32,293 nt of DNA from Cyanobium sp. Its GTDB lineage: Bacteria; Cyanobacteriota; Cyanobacteriia; PCC-6307; Cyanobiaceae. The position numbers were made by a program, and so were the translations under genes. Below the pieces are notes generated by a model, which was not told the DNA's origin, did no database searches, and worked only from the letters and a program-made list of their open reading frames with translations. Shown one piece after another: positions 15,696 through 22,442 of this stretch. How positions within the stretch are numbered: the first letter of the stretch is position 1; every line of letters begins with the position of its first letter. Location: NCBI GenBank assembly GCA_007135755.1, contig SLIG01000057.1, forward strand, positions 1-32,293, written 5' to 3'.

Positions 15696-16295
15696 GTGGG
15701 TGTGGAGATCGAACGCCGCTTCCTGGTGACAGGCGACGGTTGGCGGGCCCATGTGCGCTGGCAGAGCGAGCTGCAGCAGGGCTACCTCACCAGCTCACCG
15801 GGCGGCTTCACCCTGCGGGTACGCCTCAGCCGTGAGGCCGGTGGCCCCGGCACCACTCCAGCGGCGGCCGCCCAGGCCTGGCTCACCCTCAAGGCCCCGG
15901 TTTCGGCCTCAGCCCCTGCGACGTCACCGGCTTCTGCGTCTGAGCCGCGGGCCGGGGAGGGGCTGGTGCGCCAGGAGTTCGAATACCCCATTCCCCCCGC
16001 CGATGCGGTGGCGCTGCTGGCGCTCACGCAGTGGCAGCTGCGCAAGCGCCGCCATGGCCTGGATCTGGCTGGTGGCGACTGGGTGCTGGACGTGTTCGAG
16101 GGCGCCAACGCGCCGCTGGTGGTGGCGGAGGTGGAACTGGAGTCGCCGGATCAGCCGGTGGCGGTGCCGCCCTGGTGCGGGCTGGAGCTCACGGGCCGCC
16201 ATGAGCTCAGCAACGCGGCCCTGGCCCACGAACCCCTGGCCAGCTGGGCTGAGCCGCGGCGCCGGTGGCTGCTGCAGGCCCTAGGATCCATCTAA
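15696..16295 (+). CDS. CYTH-domain triphosphate tunnel metalloenzyme
   Basis: Predicted CYTH-superfamily enzyme; bacterial stand-alone members are mostly inorganic triphosphatases, while others are adenylate cyclases or thiamine triphosphatases. The 199-residue protein begins VEIERRFLV, the ExExK signature with Arg in place of Lys. Further beta-strand motifs are QQGYLTSSPGGFTLRVRLSR (substrate-binding Arg residues), EFEYPIPPADAVALL, LRKRRHGLDL, WVLDVFEG and VVAEVELES. An Ala/Ser/Pro-rich insert lies around residues 67-87. The start is GTG at 15696; a GTG at 15702 would begin at VEIERR. It lies 18 bp after nadK, a likely operon partner, which may point to nucleotide or polyphosphate metabolism. 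Confidence 0.88.
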   Translation: MGVEIERRFLVTGDGWRAHVRWQSELQQGYLTSSPGGFTLRVRLSREAGGPGTTPAAAAQAWLTLKAPVSASAPATSPASASEPRAGEGLVRQEFEYPIPPADAVALLALTQWQLRKRRHGLDLAGGDWVLDVFEGANAPLVVAEVELESPDQPVAVPPWCGLELTGRHELSNAALAHEPLASWAEPRRRWLLQALGSI

Positions 16296-16316
16296 AGGTT
16301 TTCTGAAGGTTTCGCC

Positions 16317-16499
16317 TTGCTGGGTCTTTACGACAGCCATGGGGTTCTGCGTTACGCCGGGCGCGACCGGGCCGACTGTCTGGCTTACGCCGAGCTGTTC
16401 GGTCTTGACGAGGCGGCCTTCAGCCTTGAGCCCCTGGTGCTGCGCGTCACGGATCCGGCAGCGGTGACGCCTGCGTCCGTTCTGCAGCCACTCCTGTGA
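16317..16499 (+). CDS. Small conserved-looking 60-residue protein
   Basis: A 60-residue acidic protein starting at TTG 16317 with MLGLYDSHGVLRYAGRDRAD then CLAYAELFGLDEAAF. I do not know a function. The GLYDxxGVLRYAG opening resembles short proteins I associate with marine Synechococcus genomes, but this is unverified. It follows the CYTH gene by 21 bp on the same strand and its codon use is GC-rich like its neighbours. The non-ATG start and short length keep confidence moderate. Confidence 0.55.
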   Translation: MLGLYDSHGVLRYAGRDRADCLAYAELFGLDEAAFSLEPLVLRVTDPAAVTPASVLQPLL

Positions 16500-16567
16500 T
16501 CTGAAGGCGGCTCTGATCTGACGGCTGGCGTGGCCGCCCGGGTCCCAGTGCAGTTGGCAGATGCAGC

Positions 16568-16620
16568 GTGCAGCGGGCTGTCGTAGCGGGCTCAGTGCAG
16601 CGGGTTCAGTGCAGCCGGGT
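16568..16620. repeat. Imperfect tandem repeats of ~14 bp
   Basis: CAGTGCAGCGGGTT (16593-16606) is followed directly by CAGTGCAGCCGGGT (16607-16620), and degenerate copies (GTGCAGCGGGCT, TAGCGGGCT) precede them from 16568. The last unit overlaps the 3' end and stop codon of the LuxR-type gene. Probable slippage-derived microsatellite. Confidence 0.5.
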
Positions 16621-16929
16621 GGGGACGTCGGTCTCGCCCGGCACCAGGGCGCAGCAGGTCACGCCATCGCGGCAGATCTTGCCGTTGTCCATGGCCCAGT
16701 TCAGCAGGGCCACGCGGTTTTTGCAGCCGGTCTTGGTGAAGATGTTGCTCACGTGGTTGTCCACCGTGCGCTTGCTGATCGTGAGCTGGTCGGCGATCTC
16801 CTGATTGGTGAGGCCTTCCGCCACCAGGGCGATGATCTCCAGCTCCCGCTCCGAGAGCTGGCCCGTCTGAGTTCTCAGTCCCTCTGCAGGCCCATCGCGC
16901 CCTGGGCTATGGAGAGGATCTCGACCCAT
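16606..16929 (-). CDS. LuxR-type HTH regulator, PedR-like
   Basis: Predicted 107-residue stand-alone LuxR/GerE DNA-binding protein with no receiver domain. The HTH spans about residues 24-82: LSERELEIIALVAEGLTNQE, then IADQLTISKRTVDNHVSNIF and TKTGCKNRVALLNWAM. The C-terminus GKICRDGVTCCALVP has three cysteines (86, 92, 93) plus Cys69. This layout resembles cyanobacterial PedR, whose DNA binding responds to the thioredoxin redox state through a C-terminal cysteine. I chose the ATG at 16929; the frame stays open upstream to 17289 but that part is antisense to metF. It is divergent from metF with 81 bp between starts. Redox sensing is inference from family and cysteines. Confidence 0.82.
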   Translation of the reverse strand: MGRDPLHSPGRDGPAEGLRTQTGQLSERELEIIALVAEGLTNQEIADQLTISKRTVDNHVSNIFTKTGCKNRVALLNWAMDNGKICRDGVTCCALVPGETDVPTRLH

Positions 16930-17010
16930 GTCACCACCCAGCCCCTGCCCTGTCACTCTAGGCAGCCACCGGAGCGGTGCATGATGGACGCTGCATCCTG
17001 AGGGCCCGGC

Positions 17011-17934
17011 TTGCTGCTCCAACAGGCTCTGGCCAGTGGCCGCACGGCGATCACGGCTGAAGTCACGCCGCCGCGGGGCGGCGATCCCTCCCGCACCCTC
17101 GCGGCCGCCCGCCAGTTGCAGGGTTGGGTGCATGCCATCAACGTCACCGACGGAAGCCGCGCGGTGATGCGCATGAGCAGCCTGGCGGTGTGCCGGCTGC
17201 TGCAGGAGGAGGGGCTCGAGCCCGTGCTGCAGATGGCCTGCCGCGACCGCAACCGCATCGCTCTTCAGGCCGACCTGCTCGGCGCCCACGCCCTCGGACT
17301 GCGCAACCTGCTCTGCCTCACCGGTGATCCCGTGCGGGCCGGTGACCAGCCAGCGGCCCGGGCGGTGAACGAGCTGGAGTCGGTGCGCTTGCTGCAGCTG
17401 GTGGATCAGCTCAACCAGGGAGCCGATCCGGTGGACGGCCGCCTCCCTGATGGCGGTACGGCTTTCTTCGCCGGGGCTGCCGCCGATCCCCAGTGTCCCA
17501 GTTGGTCAGGCCTGCGGGCCCGGGTTCGGCGCAAACGGGAGGCGGGCGCCCGCTTCCTGCAAACCCAGATGGTGACCGATGCGGAGGCGCTGCGACGCTT
17601 TGTGGAGGAGATTGCCGCTCCCCTGGGGTTGCCGGTGCTGGCCGGCGTGTTCCTGCTGAAATCGGCCCGCAACGCCACCTTCATCAACCGGGTGGTGCCG
17701 GGCGCCAACATCCCCCAGGGTGTGATCGACCGGCTGGCGGCGGCCCCGGATCCGGCCAGCGAAGGCATCCGCATCGCCGCCGAGCAGGTGGCCAGCTACG
17801 TGACCATCGCCCAGGGGGTGCACCTGATGGCGATCAAGGCCGAGGAGCGCATCCCCCTGATTCTCGAGCGGGCGGGGCTGAGGGCCGAGACCGCCCAGCT
17901 GGATCCCGAGCCGATGCTCAGCTCGCCTTGCTGA
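17011..17934 (+). CDS. metF: Methylenetetrahydrofolate reductase
   Basis: Reduces 5,10-methylene-THF to 5-methyl-THF for methionine synthesis; FAD-dependent TIM barrel. The 307-residue protein shows ITAEVTPPRGGDPSRTLAAA (active-site Glu), INVTDGSRAVMRMSSLAVCR, EPVLQMACRDRNRIALQADL, NLLCLTGDP and ARFLQTQMVTD, and PVLAGVFLLKSARNATFINR. These match the shorter cyanobacterial form of MetF. The start is TTG at 17011; the next upstream in-frame ATG at 16981 is followed by a stop at 16999. The 3' end overlaps the convergent NDP-sugar gene by 17 bp. Confidence 0.92.
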   Translation: MLLQQALASGRTAITAEVTPPRGGDPSRTLAAARQLQGWVHAINVTDGSRAVMRMSSLAVCRLLQEEGLEPVLQMACRDRNRIALQADLLGAHALGLRNLLCLTGDPVRAGDQPAARAVNELESVRLLQLVDQLNQGADPVDGRLPDGGTAFFAGAAADPQCPSWSGLRARVRRKREAGARFLQTQMVTDAEALRRFVEEIAAPLGLPVLAGVFLLKSARNATFINRVVPGANIPQGVIDRLAAAPDPASEGIRIAAEQVASYVTIAQGVHLMAIKAEERIPLILERAGLRAETAQLDPEPMLSSPC

Positions 17935-19099
17935 GGCTGAGGTCGGTGCCCAGCAGTTCCGCCAGCGCCTTCTGATGGGGAGAGGGCTCCAGCACGTCCT
18001 GGCGCCGGGCGTCGGTGATCAGCCAGTCGAGGGCGGCATCCTGGAGGTCGAAGTGGTCGCCGTTGCGGTCCACGCAGTAGCGGCCGAACACCAGCTTCTC
18101 CGCCAAGCGCACGCCGGCACCGATGCGCGAGTAATCGAAGATGATTGAGTTGTCGATCGTGGCTCCCTCGCAGATCTGGCAACTGGGGCCGATCATCGAC
18201 GGGCCGATGATGGTGACGCCATCCTCGATCTTGGTCATCCCGCCCACGTACACCGGGCCCTGAACGTTGATCTTGTCCCAGTTGGCGGCCACGTTCAGAC
18301 CGGTGAATACGCCGGGCATCACCTCCTTGCCGGGGATCTGCACCTGGCGCACCTCTCCCAAGAGCACACTGCGGATCGCCTGCCAGTAGTCGGGCACCCG
18401 GCCGATGTCCACCCACTCGAATTCCATCGGCAGGGCGAAGAAGGGTGCTCCGCTGTTCACCAGCAGGGGGAAGAGGTCGGAGCCGATGTCGAAGGGCACC
18501 CCGCTGGGGATGAAGTCGAGCACTTCGGGCTCGAAGATGTAGATGCCGGTGTTGATCATGTCGCTGGCGGCCTCGCCCACTGCGGGCTTCTCCTGGAAGG
18601 AGAGCACCTGGCCGTTGTCGTCGGTCACCACCACCCCGTAGCTGCTCACCTGATCGCGGGGCACCCGTTTGGTCACCAGGCTGGCCATGGCCCCCTTCTC
18701 GCGGTGGCGGCGCAAGGCCTCGCTGAGGTCGAGGTCGATCAGGGCATCCCCGCAGAGCACCACGAAGGTGTCGTCGAAGAAGCGCTGGAAGTTCTGGATC
18801 TTCTTCAGGCCTCCGGCCGATCCCAGGGCTTCACCGATCAGCTCACCGTCCTCGATGCGGCCCTCGAAGCTGTAGGCGATCTCCACCCCGAAACGCTGGC
18901 CGTCGCGGAAGTAGTTCTCGATCTCCTCGGCCAGGTGGGACACGTTCACCATCACCTCGGTGAAGCCGTGCTGGCGCAGCAACTCCAGCAGGAACTCCAT
19001 CACGGGTTTCTGCAGGATGGGGATCATCGGCTTGGGAATCGTGTGCGTGATGGGTCGCACCCGGGTTCCTTTGCCGGCCGCCAGGATCATCGCCTTCAT
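17918..19099 (-). CDS. NDP-sugar synthase (nucleotidyltransferase)
   Basis: Sugar-1-phosphate nucleotidyltransferase with a C-terminal left-handed beta-helix, 393 residues. The N-terminal Rossmann domain carries the signature MILAAGKGTRVRPITHTIPK, then LGSAGGLKKI, VVLCGDALIDLDL with the metal Asp, and MINTGIYIFEPEVL. The C-terminal part from about residue 265 has hexapeptide-like repeats (PVYVGGMTKIEDGVTIIGPS, GATIDNSIIFDYSRIGAG). The exact sugar and nucleotide (mannose-1-P/GTP or glucose-1-P/other) cannot be read from sequence. The start is ATG at 19099. It lies 45 bp after scpA on the same strand. It could feed cell-envelope glycan synthesis. Confidence 0.9.
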   Translation of the reverse strand: MKAMILAAGKGTRVRPITHTIPKPMIPILQKPVMEFLLELLRQHGFTEVMVNVSHLAEEIENYFRDGQRFGVEIAYSFEGRIEDGELIGEALGSAGGLKKIQNFQRFFDDTFVVLCGDALIDLDLSEALRRHREKGAMASLVTKRVPRDQVSSYGVVVTDDNGQVLSFQEKPAVGEAASDMINTGIYIFEPEVLDFIPSGVPFDIGSDLFPLLVNSGAPFFALPMEFEWVDIGRVPDYWQAIRSVLLGEVRQVQIPGKEVMPGVFTGLNVAANWDKINVQGPVYVGGMTKIEDGVTIIGPSMIGPSCQICEGATIDNSIIFDYSRIGAGVRLAEKLVFGRYCVDRNGDHFDLQDAALDWLITDARRQDVLEPSPHQKALAELLGTDLSLSKAS

Positions 19100-19144
19100 C
19101 GGCGCGCACTCTCTCAGGTCGGATGGCGAAGCTTAGTCGGTGTT

Positions 19145-20053
19145 TCAGGCGGCAAGTCCTCGTGTGCTTGGCAGCTGATCGGGCGGCGCCGTCGCCGCCA
19201 GGGCCACCGGTTGCGGCTGTTCGCCCATCAGACTCTGCTCAAGCCGTCGCAGCGCCAGGGGGCCGAACAGGCCGCCCTGTTGCTGCAGCTCCAGGCAGCC
19301 CTGGTGGCAGAGGAACAGCAACGCCCAGAACACCCCCACCCGGTCGCAGTCCAGCTCCGCCTCGCCGGCACCGCTCAGCACGGCCTGCGTCCAGGCGTTC
19401 ACCAGCTGCTCGAAGCACACCCAGCTCTCGGCCGGCTGCCAGTGCTGCAGGAATCGGCTGAGGGCGGCGGTGGTTTCCGGCAGTTTTTCCCGGTGGGCCA
19501 GGGTGGCCACCTGCTCGATCGCCTCCCGCTCGCTGAAGCGCCGCCGCCGCCGCGGTGTCCTGCCCTCAGCTTCGCTCCGCTCGAGTTGCTCGGCGATGTC
19601 CTCCAGCTGGCGAATCAGCTCGCCGAGGGTCACCGGCCGCTGCAGGGGCGGCGGTGCCACCGGCCGCCGCCAGAGGTGGCGCTCCGGCCGCCGGGGGATG
19701 GCCAGGCCGGCATTGAGGTCCCAGCCGTCCTCGGCGTCCTCCGCTGCCCAGTGGTCATCCTCCGGCAGTGGCTCGGGCGGCAGGGTGCTGGCCTCCAGCA
19801 GCTGGGCCTTGAGGCCCACCAGCACCGAGGCGGCCAGGAAGGCCTCGCTGCTGTCCGCCAGGTCCTGCTCGTAGCTCCCTCCCCGCCCAGGACGGGCCGC
19901 CGCCACCAGCCGCGGCACGGCGATGCGTTGGCGCAGCTGGTCGAGGAAACCATCCACTACGGCGATCACATCCACATCCCAGGGGTCGATCTCCCCCCGC
20001 TCAGCGGCGTCCTGCAGCAGTCGGATGGCCAGCCTGGCGCCTGCTTGCGTCAC
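19145..20053 (-). CDS. scpA: Segregation and condensation protein A
   Basis: Kleisin subunit of the bacterial SMC condensin, linking SMC heads with ScpB. The 302-residue protein starts AIRLLQDAAERGEIDPWDVD with VIAVVDGFLDQL, the ScpA N-terminal SMC-binding motif, followed by EAFLAASVLVGLKAQLLE; a variable acidic and proline-rich middle; and a C-terminal winged-helix part (TTAALSRFLQHWQPAESWVC, VFWALLFLCHQGCLELQQQG). The start is GTG at 20053, with an in-frame stop 6 nt upstream and GAGG just before it, so this start is firm. Cyanobacterial ScpA proteins are longer in the linker. Confidence 0.9.
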   Translation of the reverse strand: MTQAGARLAIRLLQDAAERGEIDPWDVDVIAVVDGFLDQLRQRIAVPRLVAAARPGRGGSYEQDLADSSEAFLAASVLVGLKAQLLEASTLPPEPLPEDDHWAAEDAEDGWDLNAGLAIPRRPERHLWRRPVAPPPLQRPVTLGELIRQLEDIAEQLERSEAEGRTPRRRRRFSEREAIEQVATLAHREKLPETTAALSRFLQHWQPAESWVCFEQLVNAWTQAVLSGAGEAELDCDRVGVFWALLFLCHQGCLELQQQGGLFGPLALRRLEQSLMGEQPQPVALAATAPPDQLPSTRGLAA

Positions 20054-20187
20054 TCCTCACTCCACCGTGGTGGGCGCTGCCGCCGATGGGGGCACGCTAC
20101 CGATCACGGGCCGTTCGCACCAGCGCCCCCCGTGCCAGCCCAGCGCCGGCGGTGGCACGCAGGGCCAAGGTTCAAGCCGGCCAGCCT

Positions 20188-20571
20188 TCAGCCGCCAATG
20201 CCTTCGCCGCTGGCCACCGCTTCGGGCTGGGCGGAACTCTCGCCAGCGGCGGGCAGCAGACCCAGCTGGGCATCCACGGTGGCGCGGTAGCGCTGCAGGT
20301 CGTGCTCCAGTTCCTCGATGCGCACCTGCTGGGCCTCGAATTCCCCCTGGCGTTGCAGGGCTTCCACCTTGCGCGTCACCCCGCTCCAGACGGCGAACAC
20401 CCAGGCCGCCGTGGCACCGATCCCGCCCACCACCAGCAGCAGGGCGGCCAGCGGCAGGGTGGTGGCCATGCCGGGCAGGAAATGAACCGTGGTGGGGGCC
20501 GTGTTCTCGAGGGTGAACATCACCATCGCCAGGCCGAAGCTGAAGATCAGCAGAAAGTTCAGCTGTTTCAT
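20188..20571 (-). CDS. LapA-domain (DUF1049) membrane protein
   Basis: Predicted 127-residue inner or thylakoid membrane protein. Two hydrophobic helices (about 4-22 and 38-62: NFLLIFSFGLAMVMFTLENT, then LPLAALLLVVGGIGATAAWV) flank a short loop FLPGMATT, followed by a charged coiled-coil (68-100, VEALQRQGEFEAQQVRIEEL) and an unstructured tail. LapA/LapB proteins act in lipopolysaccharide assembly control in enterobacteria; no such role is shown in cyanobacteria. It lies 39 bp downstream of the ndhD stop on the same strand. The 134 bp between it and scpA hold only an inverted repeat CCACC-GT-GGTGG. Confidence 0.8.
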   Translation of the reverse strand: MKQLNFLLIFSFGLAMVMFTLENTAPTTVHFLPGMATTLPLAALLLVVGGIGATAAWVFAVWSGVTRKVEALQRQGEFEAQQVRIEELEHDLQRYRATVDAQLGLLPAAGESSAQPEAVASGEGIGG

Positions 20572-20610
20572 GGCGGCATCGCTCCAGATGCGGAGCGTAG
20601 GTCCAGCGGG

Positions 20611-22188
20611 TCAGCCCGTCAGCGCCGGGGCCTGGAGGCTGGCCTGTCGGATCAGGCCGGCGGCGGGGGTGGGGTTCACCAGGGCCATGGCCCTGGTCTC
20701 CCGCCGCACCAGCGCCTCGATCGAGGCCCGGTAGCTGTCGGTCATGATCCGGGGGTAAAGCCCGATGCCGATGATCGGCACCAGCAGGCAGCTGATCACG
20801 TAGATCTCCCGGGGTTCGGCATCCACCAGATTGCTGTGGGAGGCGAGCTCGGCGTTCTCCCTGCCGAAGAAGATCTCGCGCAGCATCGACAGCAGGTAAA
20901 TGGGGGTGAGGATCACGCCCACCGCCGCCAGCACCGCCATCACCACCCGGAAGCTGAGGGTGTAGGCCTCACTGGTGACGAAGCCCACGAACACCATCAA
21001 CTCACTCACGAAGCCGCTCATCCCCGGCAGGGCCAGGGAGGCCAGGGAGCACACGGTCCAGAGAGCGAACATCTTGCGCATCTTCTGGCCCACCCCTCCC
21101 ATCTCATCGAGCTGCAGGGTGTGGGTGCGGTCGTAGGTGGCGCCCACCAGGAAGAACAGGCTGGCGCCGATCAGGCCGTGGCTGATCATCTGCAGCATCG
21201 CCCCGCTGGTGCCGAGGGCGCTGAAGCTGCCGATGCCGATCAGCACGAAGCCCATGTGGCTGATCGAGCTGTAGGCGATCTTGCGCTTGAGGTTGCGCTG
21301 GGCAAAGGAGGTGAGCGCCGCATAGATGATGTTCACCACCCCCAGCACCACCAGCAGGGGGGCGAACTGGGCGTGGGCGTCGGGGAGCAGCTGCACGTTG
21401 AAACGCAGCAAGGCGTAGCCGCCCATCTTCAGCAGGATGCCGGCCAGCAGCATGTGCACTGGCGCCGTGGCCTCGCCGTGGGCGTCGGGGAGCCAGGTGT
21501 GCAGGGGCACAATCGGCAGCTTCACCCCGAAGGCGATCAGCAGACCGGCGTAGCAGAGCAGCTGGAACTGGGCCGAGAAGTCCTTGGCCATCAGGGTCGT
21601 GTACTCGAAGCTGATGCTGTCGCCGTAGAAGGCCATGGCCAGGCCGGCGAGCAGGATGAACAGGGAGCTGCCGGCGGTGTAGAGGATGAATTTGGTGGCG
21701 GCGTACTGGCGCTTCTTGCCGCCCCAGATGGCCAGCAGCAGGTACACCGGGATCAGCTCCAGCTCCCAGGCGAGGAAGAACAGCAGCATGTCCTGCACGG
21801 CGAACACCGCGATCTGGCCACCATCCATGGCCAGCAGCAGGAAATAGAACAGCTTCGGCTTGAAGCTCACCGGCCAGGCCGCCAGGGCCGCCAGGGCGGT
21901 GATGAAGCTGGTGAGCAGGATCAGCGGCATCGACAGGCCGTCGGCCCCCACCGACCAGGCCAGACCGAGCTGGGGCAGCCAGTCGATGTGCTGGGCCAGC
22001 TGCAGGCCCTCCACCGCCGGGTCGTAGCCGTTGAGGTAGCCCCCCACCGTGAGCAGGAAGGTGACCAGGGCCACCCCCAGGGCGAACCAGCGCACCTGTT
22101 TCCCGTCGCCCTTGTCGGGAACGAAGGGGATCAGCAGGGCTGCTCCGATCGGGAACAGGATCGAGGCGCTCAGCCAGGGGAAGGGCAC
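20611..22188 (-). CDS. ndhD: NAD(P)H-quinone oxidoreductase subunit 4
   Basis: Antiporter-like proton-pumping membrane subunit of NDH-1, 525 residues with about fourteen hydrophobic helices. Diagnostic segments are [20 protein letters not shown] with the conserved intramembrane Glu, [40 protein letters not shown] and [20 protein letters not shown], which carry the pumping lysine and histidine. The start GTG at 22188 begins [18 protein letters not shown], the normal NdhD N-terminus. The pairing with a full-length NdhF fits the respiratory/cyclic NDH-1L set (D1/F1) rather than the CO2-uptake set, but this is inference. A 254-bp leader with hairpins separates it from ndhF. Confidence 0.96.
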   Translation of the reverse strand: MPFPWLSASILFPIGAALLIPFVPDKGDGKQVRWFALGVALVTFLLTVGGYLNGYDPAVEGLQLAQHIDWLPQLGLAWSVGADGLSMPLILLTSFITALAALAAWPVSFKPKLFYFLLLAMDGGQIAVFAVQDMLLFFLAWELELIPVYLLLAIWGGKKRQYAATKFILYTAGSSLFILLAGLAMAFYGDSISFEYTTLMAKDFSAQFQLLCYAGLLIAFGVKLPIVPLHTWLPDAHGEATAPVHMLLAGILLKMGGYALLRFNVQLLPDAHAQFAPLLVVLGVVNIIYAALTSFAQRNLKRKIAYSSISHMGFVLIGIGSFSALGTSGAMLQMISHGLIGASLFFLVGATYDRTHTLQLDEMGGVGQKMRKMFALWTVCSLASLALPGMSGFVSELMVFVGFVTSEAYTLSFRVVMAVLAAVGVILTPIYLLSMLREIFFGRENAELASHSNLVDAEPREIYVISCLLVPIIGIGLYPRIMTDSYRASIEALVRRETRAMALVNPTPAAGLIRQASLQAPALTG

Positions 22189-22207
22189 GAATGCAGGCAG
22201 TCCGTTG

Positions 22208-22232
22208 GCAGGAGTGTAGAAATACCTCCTGC
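22208..22232 (-). promoter_or_regulatory. Hairpin in ndhD leader enclosing AGGAGG
   Basis: GCAGGAG (22208-22214) and GTA (22216-22218) pair with TAC (22223-22225) and CTCCTGC (22226-22232), giving a 10-bp stem with one bulged base and a 4-nt loop. In the ndhD transcript the upstream arm contains AGGAGG, a perfect Shine-Dalgarno core, paired with CUCCU. The core ends 36 nt before the GTG start, too far for normal initiation, and no other start codon lies at a suitable distance. It could be a control hairpin or chance in GC-rich DNA. Confidence 0.4.
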
Positions 22233-22405
22233 GTCGCCCCTGCGCCGGTGGGGGGAGTCACACAGTCCGTAGTGGCGCAGCCATCGCAGCAGGAGTGGCG
22301 GTGGTGGCGGCTGGGGCTGTTGCACCTGAACCTGCGGCGCGGCCACGGCAAAGCTGCCCCACTGAGCCCGCCCCCGGGGTGAGGCTCGCCGGGCTGAGGC
22401 GCTGA

Positions 22406-22435
22406 GGCCGTGTTGCGCGCCCCGCGCGCACGGCC
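22406..22435 (-). terminator. GC-rich hairpin just after ndhF
   Basis: GGCCGTG (22406-22412) pairs exactly with CACGGCC (22429-22435), with an inner CGCG/CGCG stem. It begins 8 nt downstream of the ndhF stop in the direction of transcription. No U-tract follows, so termination or RNA 3'-end protection are both possible. The rest of the 254-bp ndhF-ndhD interval shows no gene. Confidence 0.35.
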
Positions 22436-22442
22436 GAAGCCC

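Noticed and set aside
19100-19144. Possible CIRCE half-site (GCACTC) upstream of the NDP-sugar gene
   Set aside because: No matching second half at the required spacing; not a CIRCE element.
20086-22272. A 728-codon plus-strand frame
   Set aside because: Low-complexity His/Gln/Gly-rich text antisense to ndhD and the LapA-like gene; no domain features.
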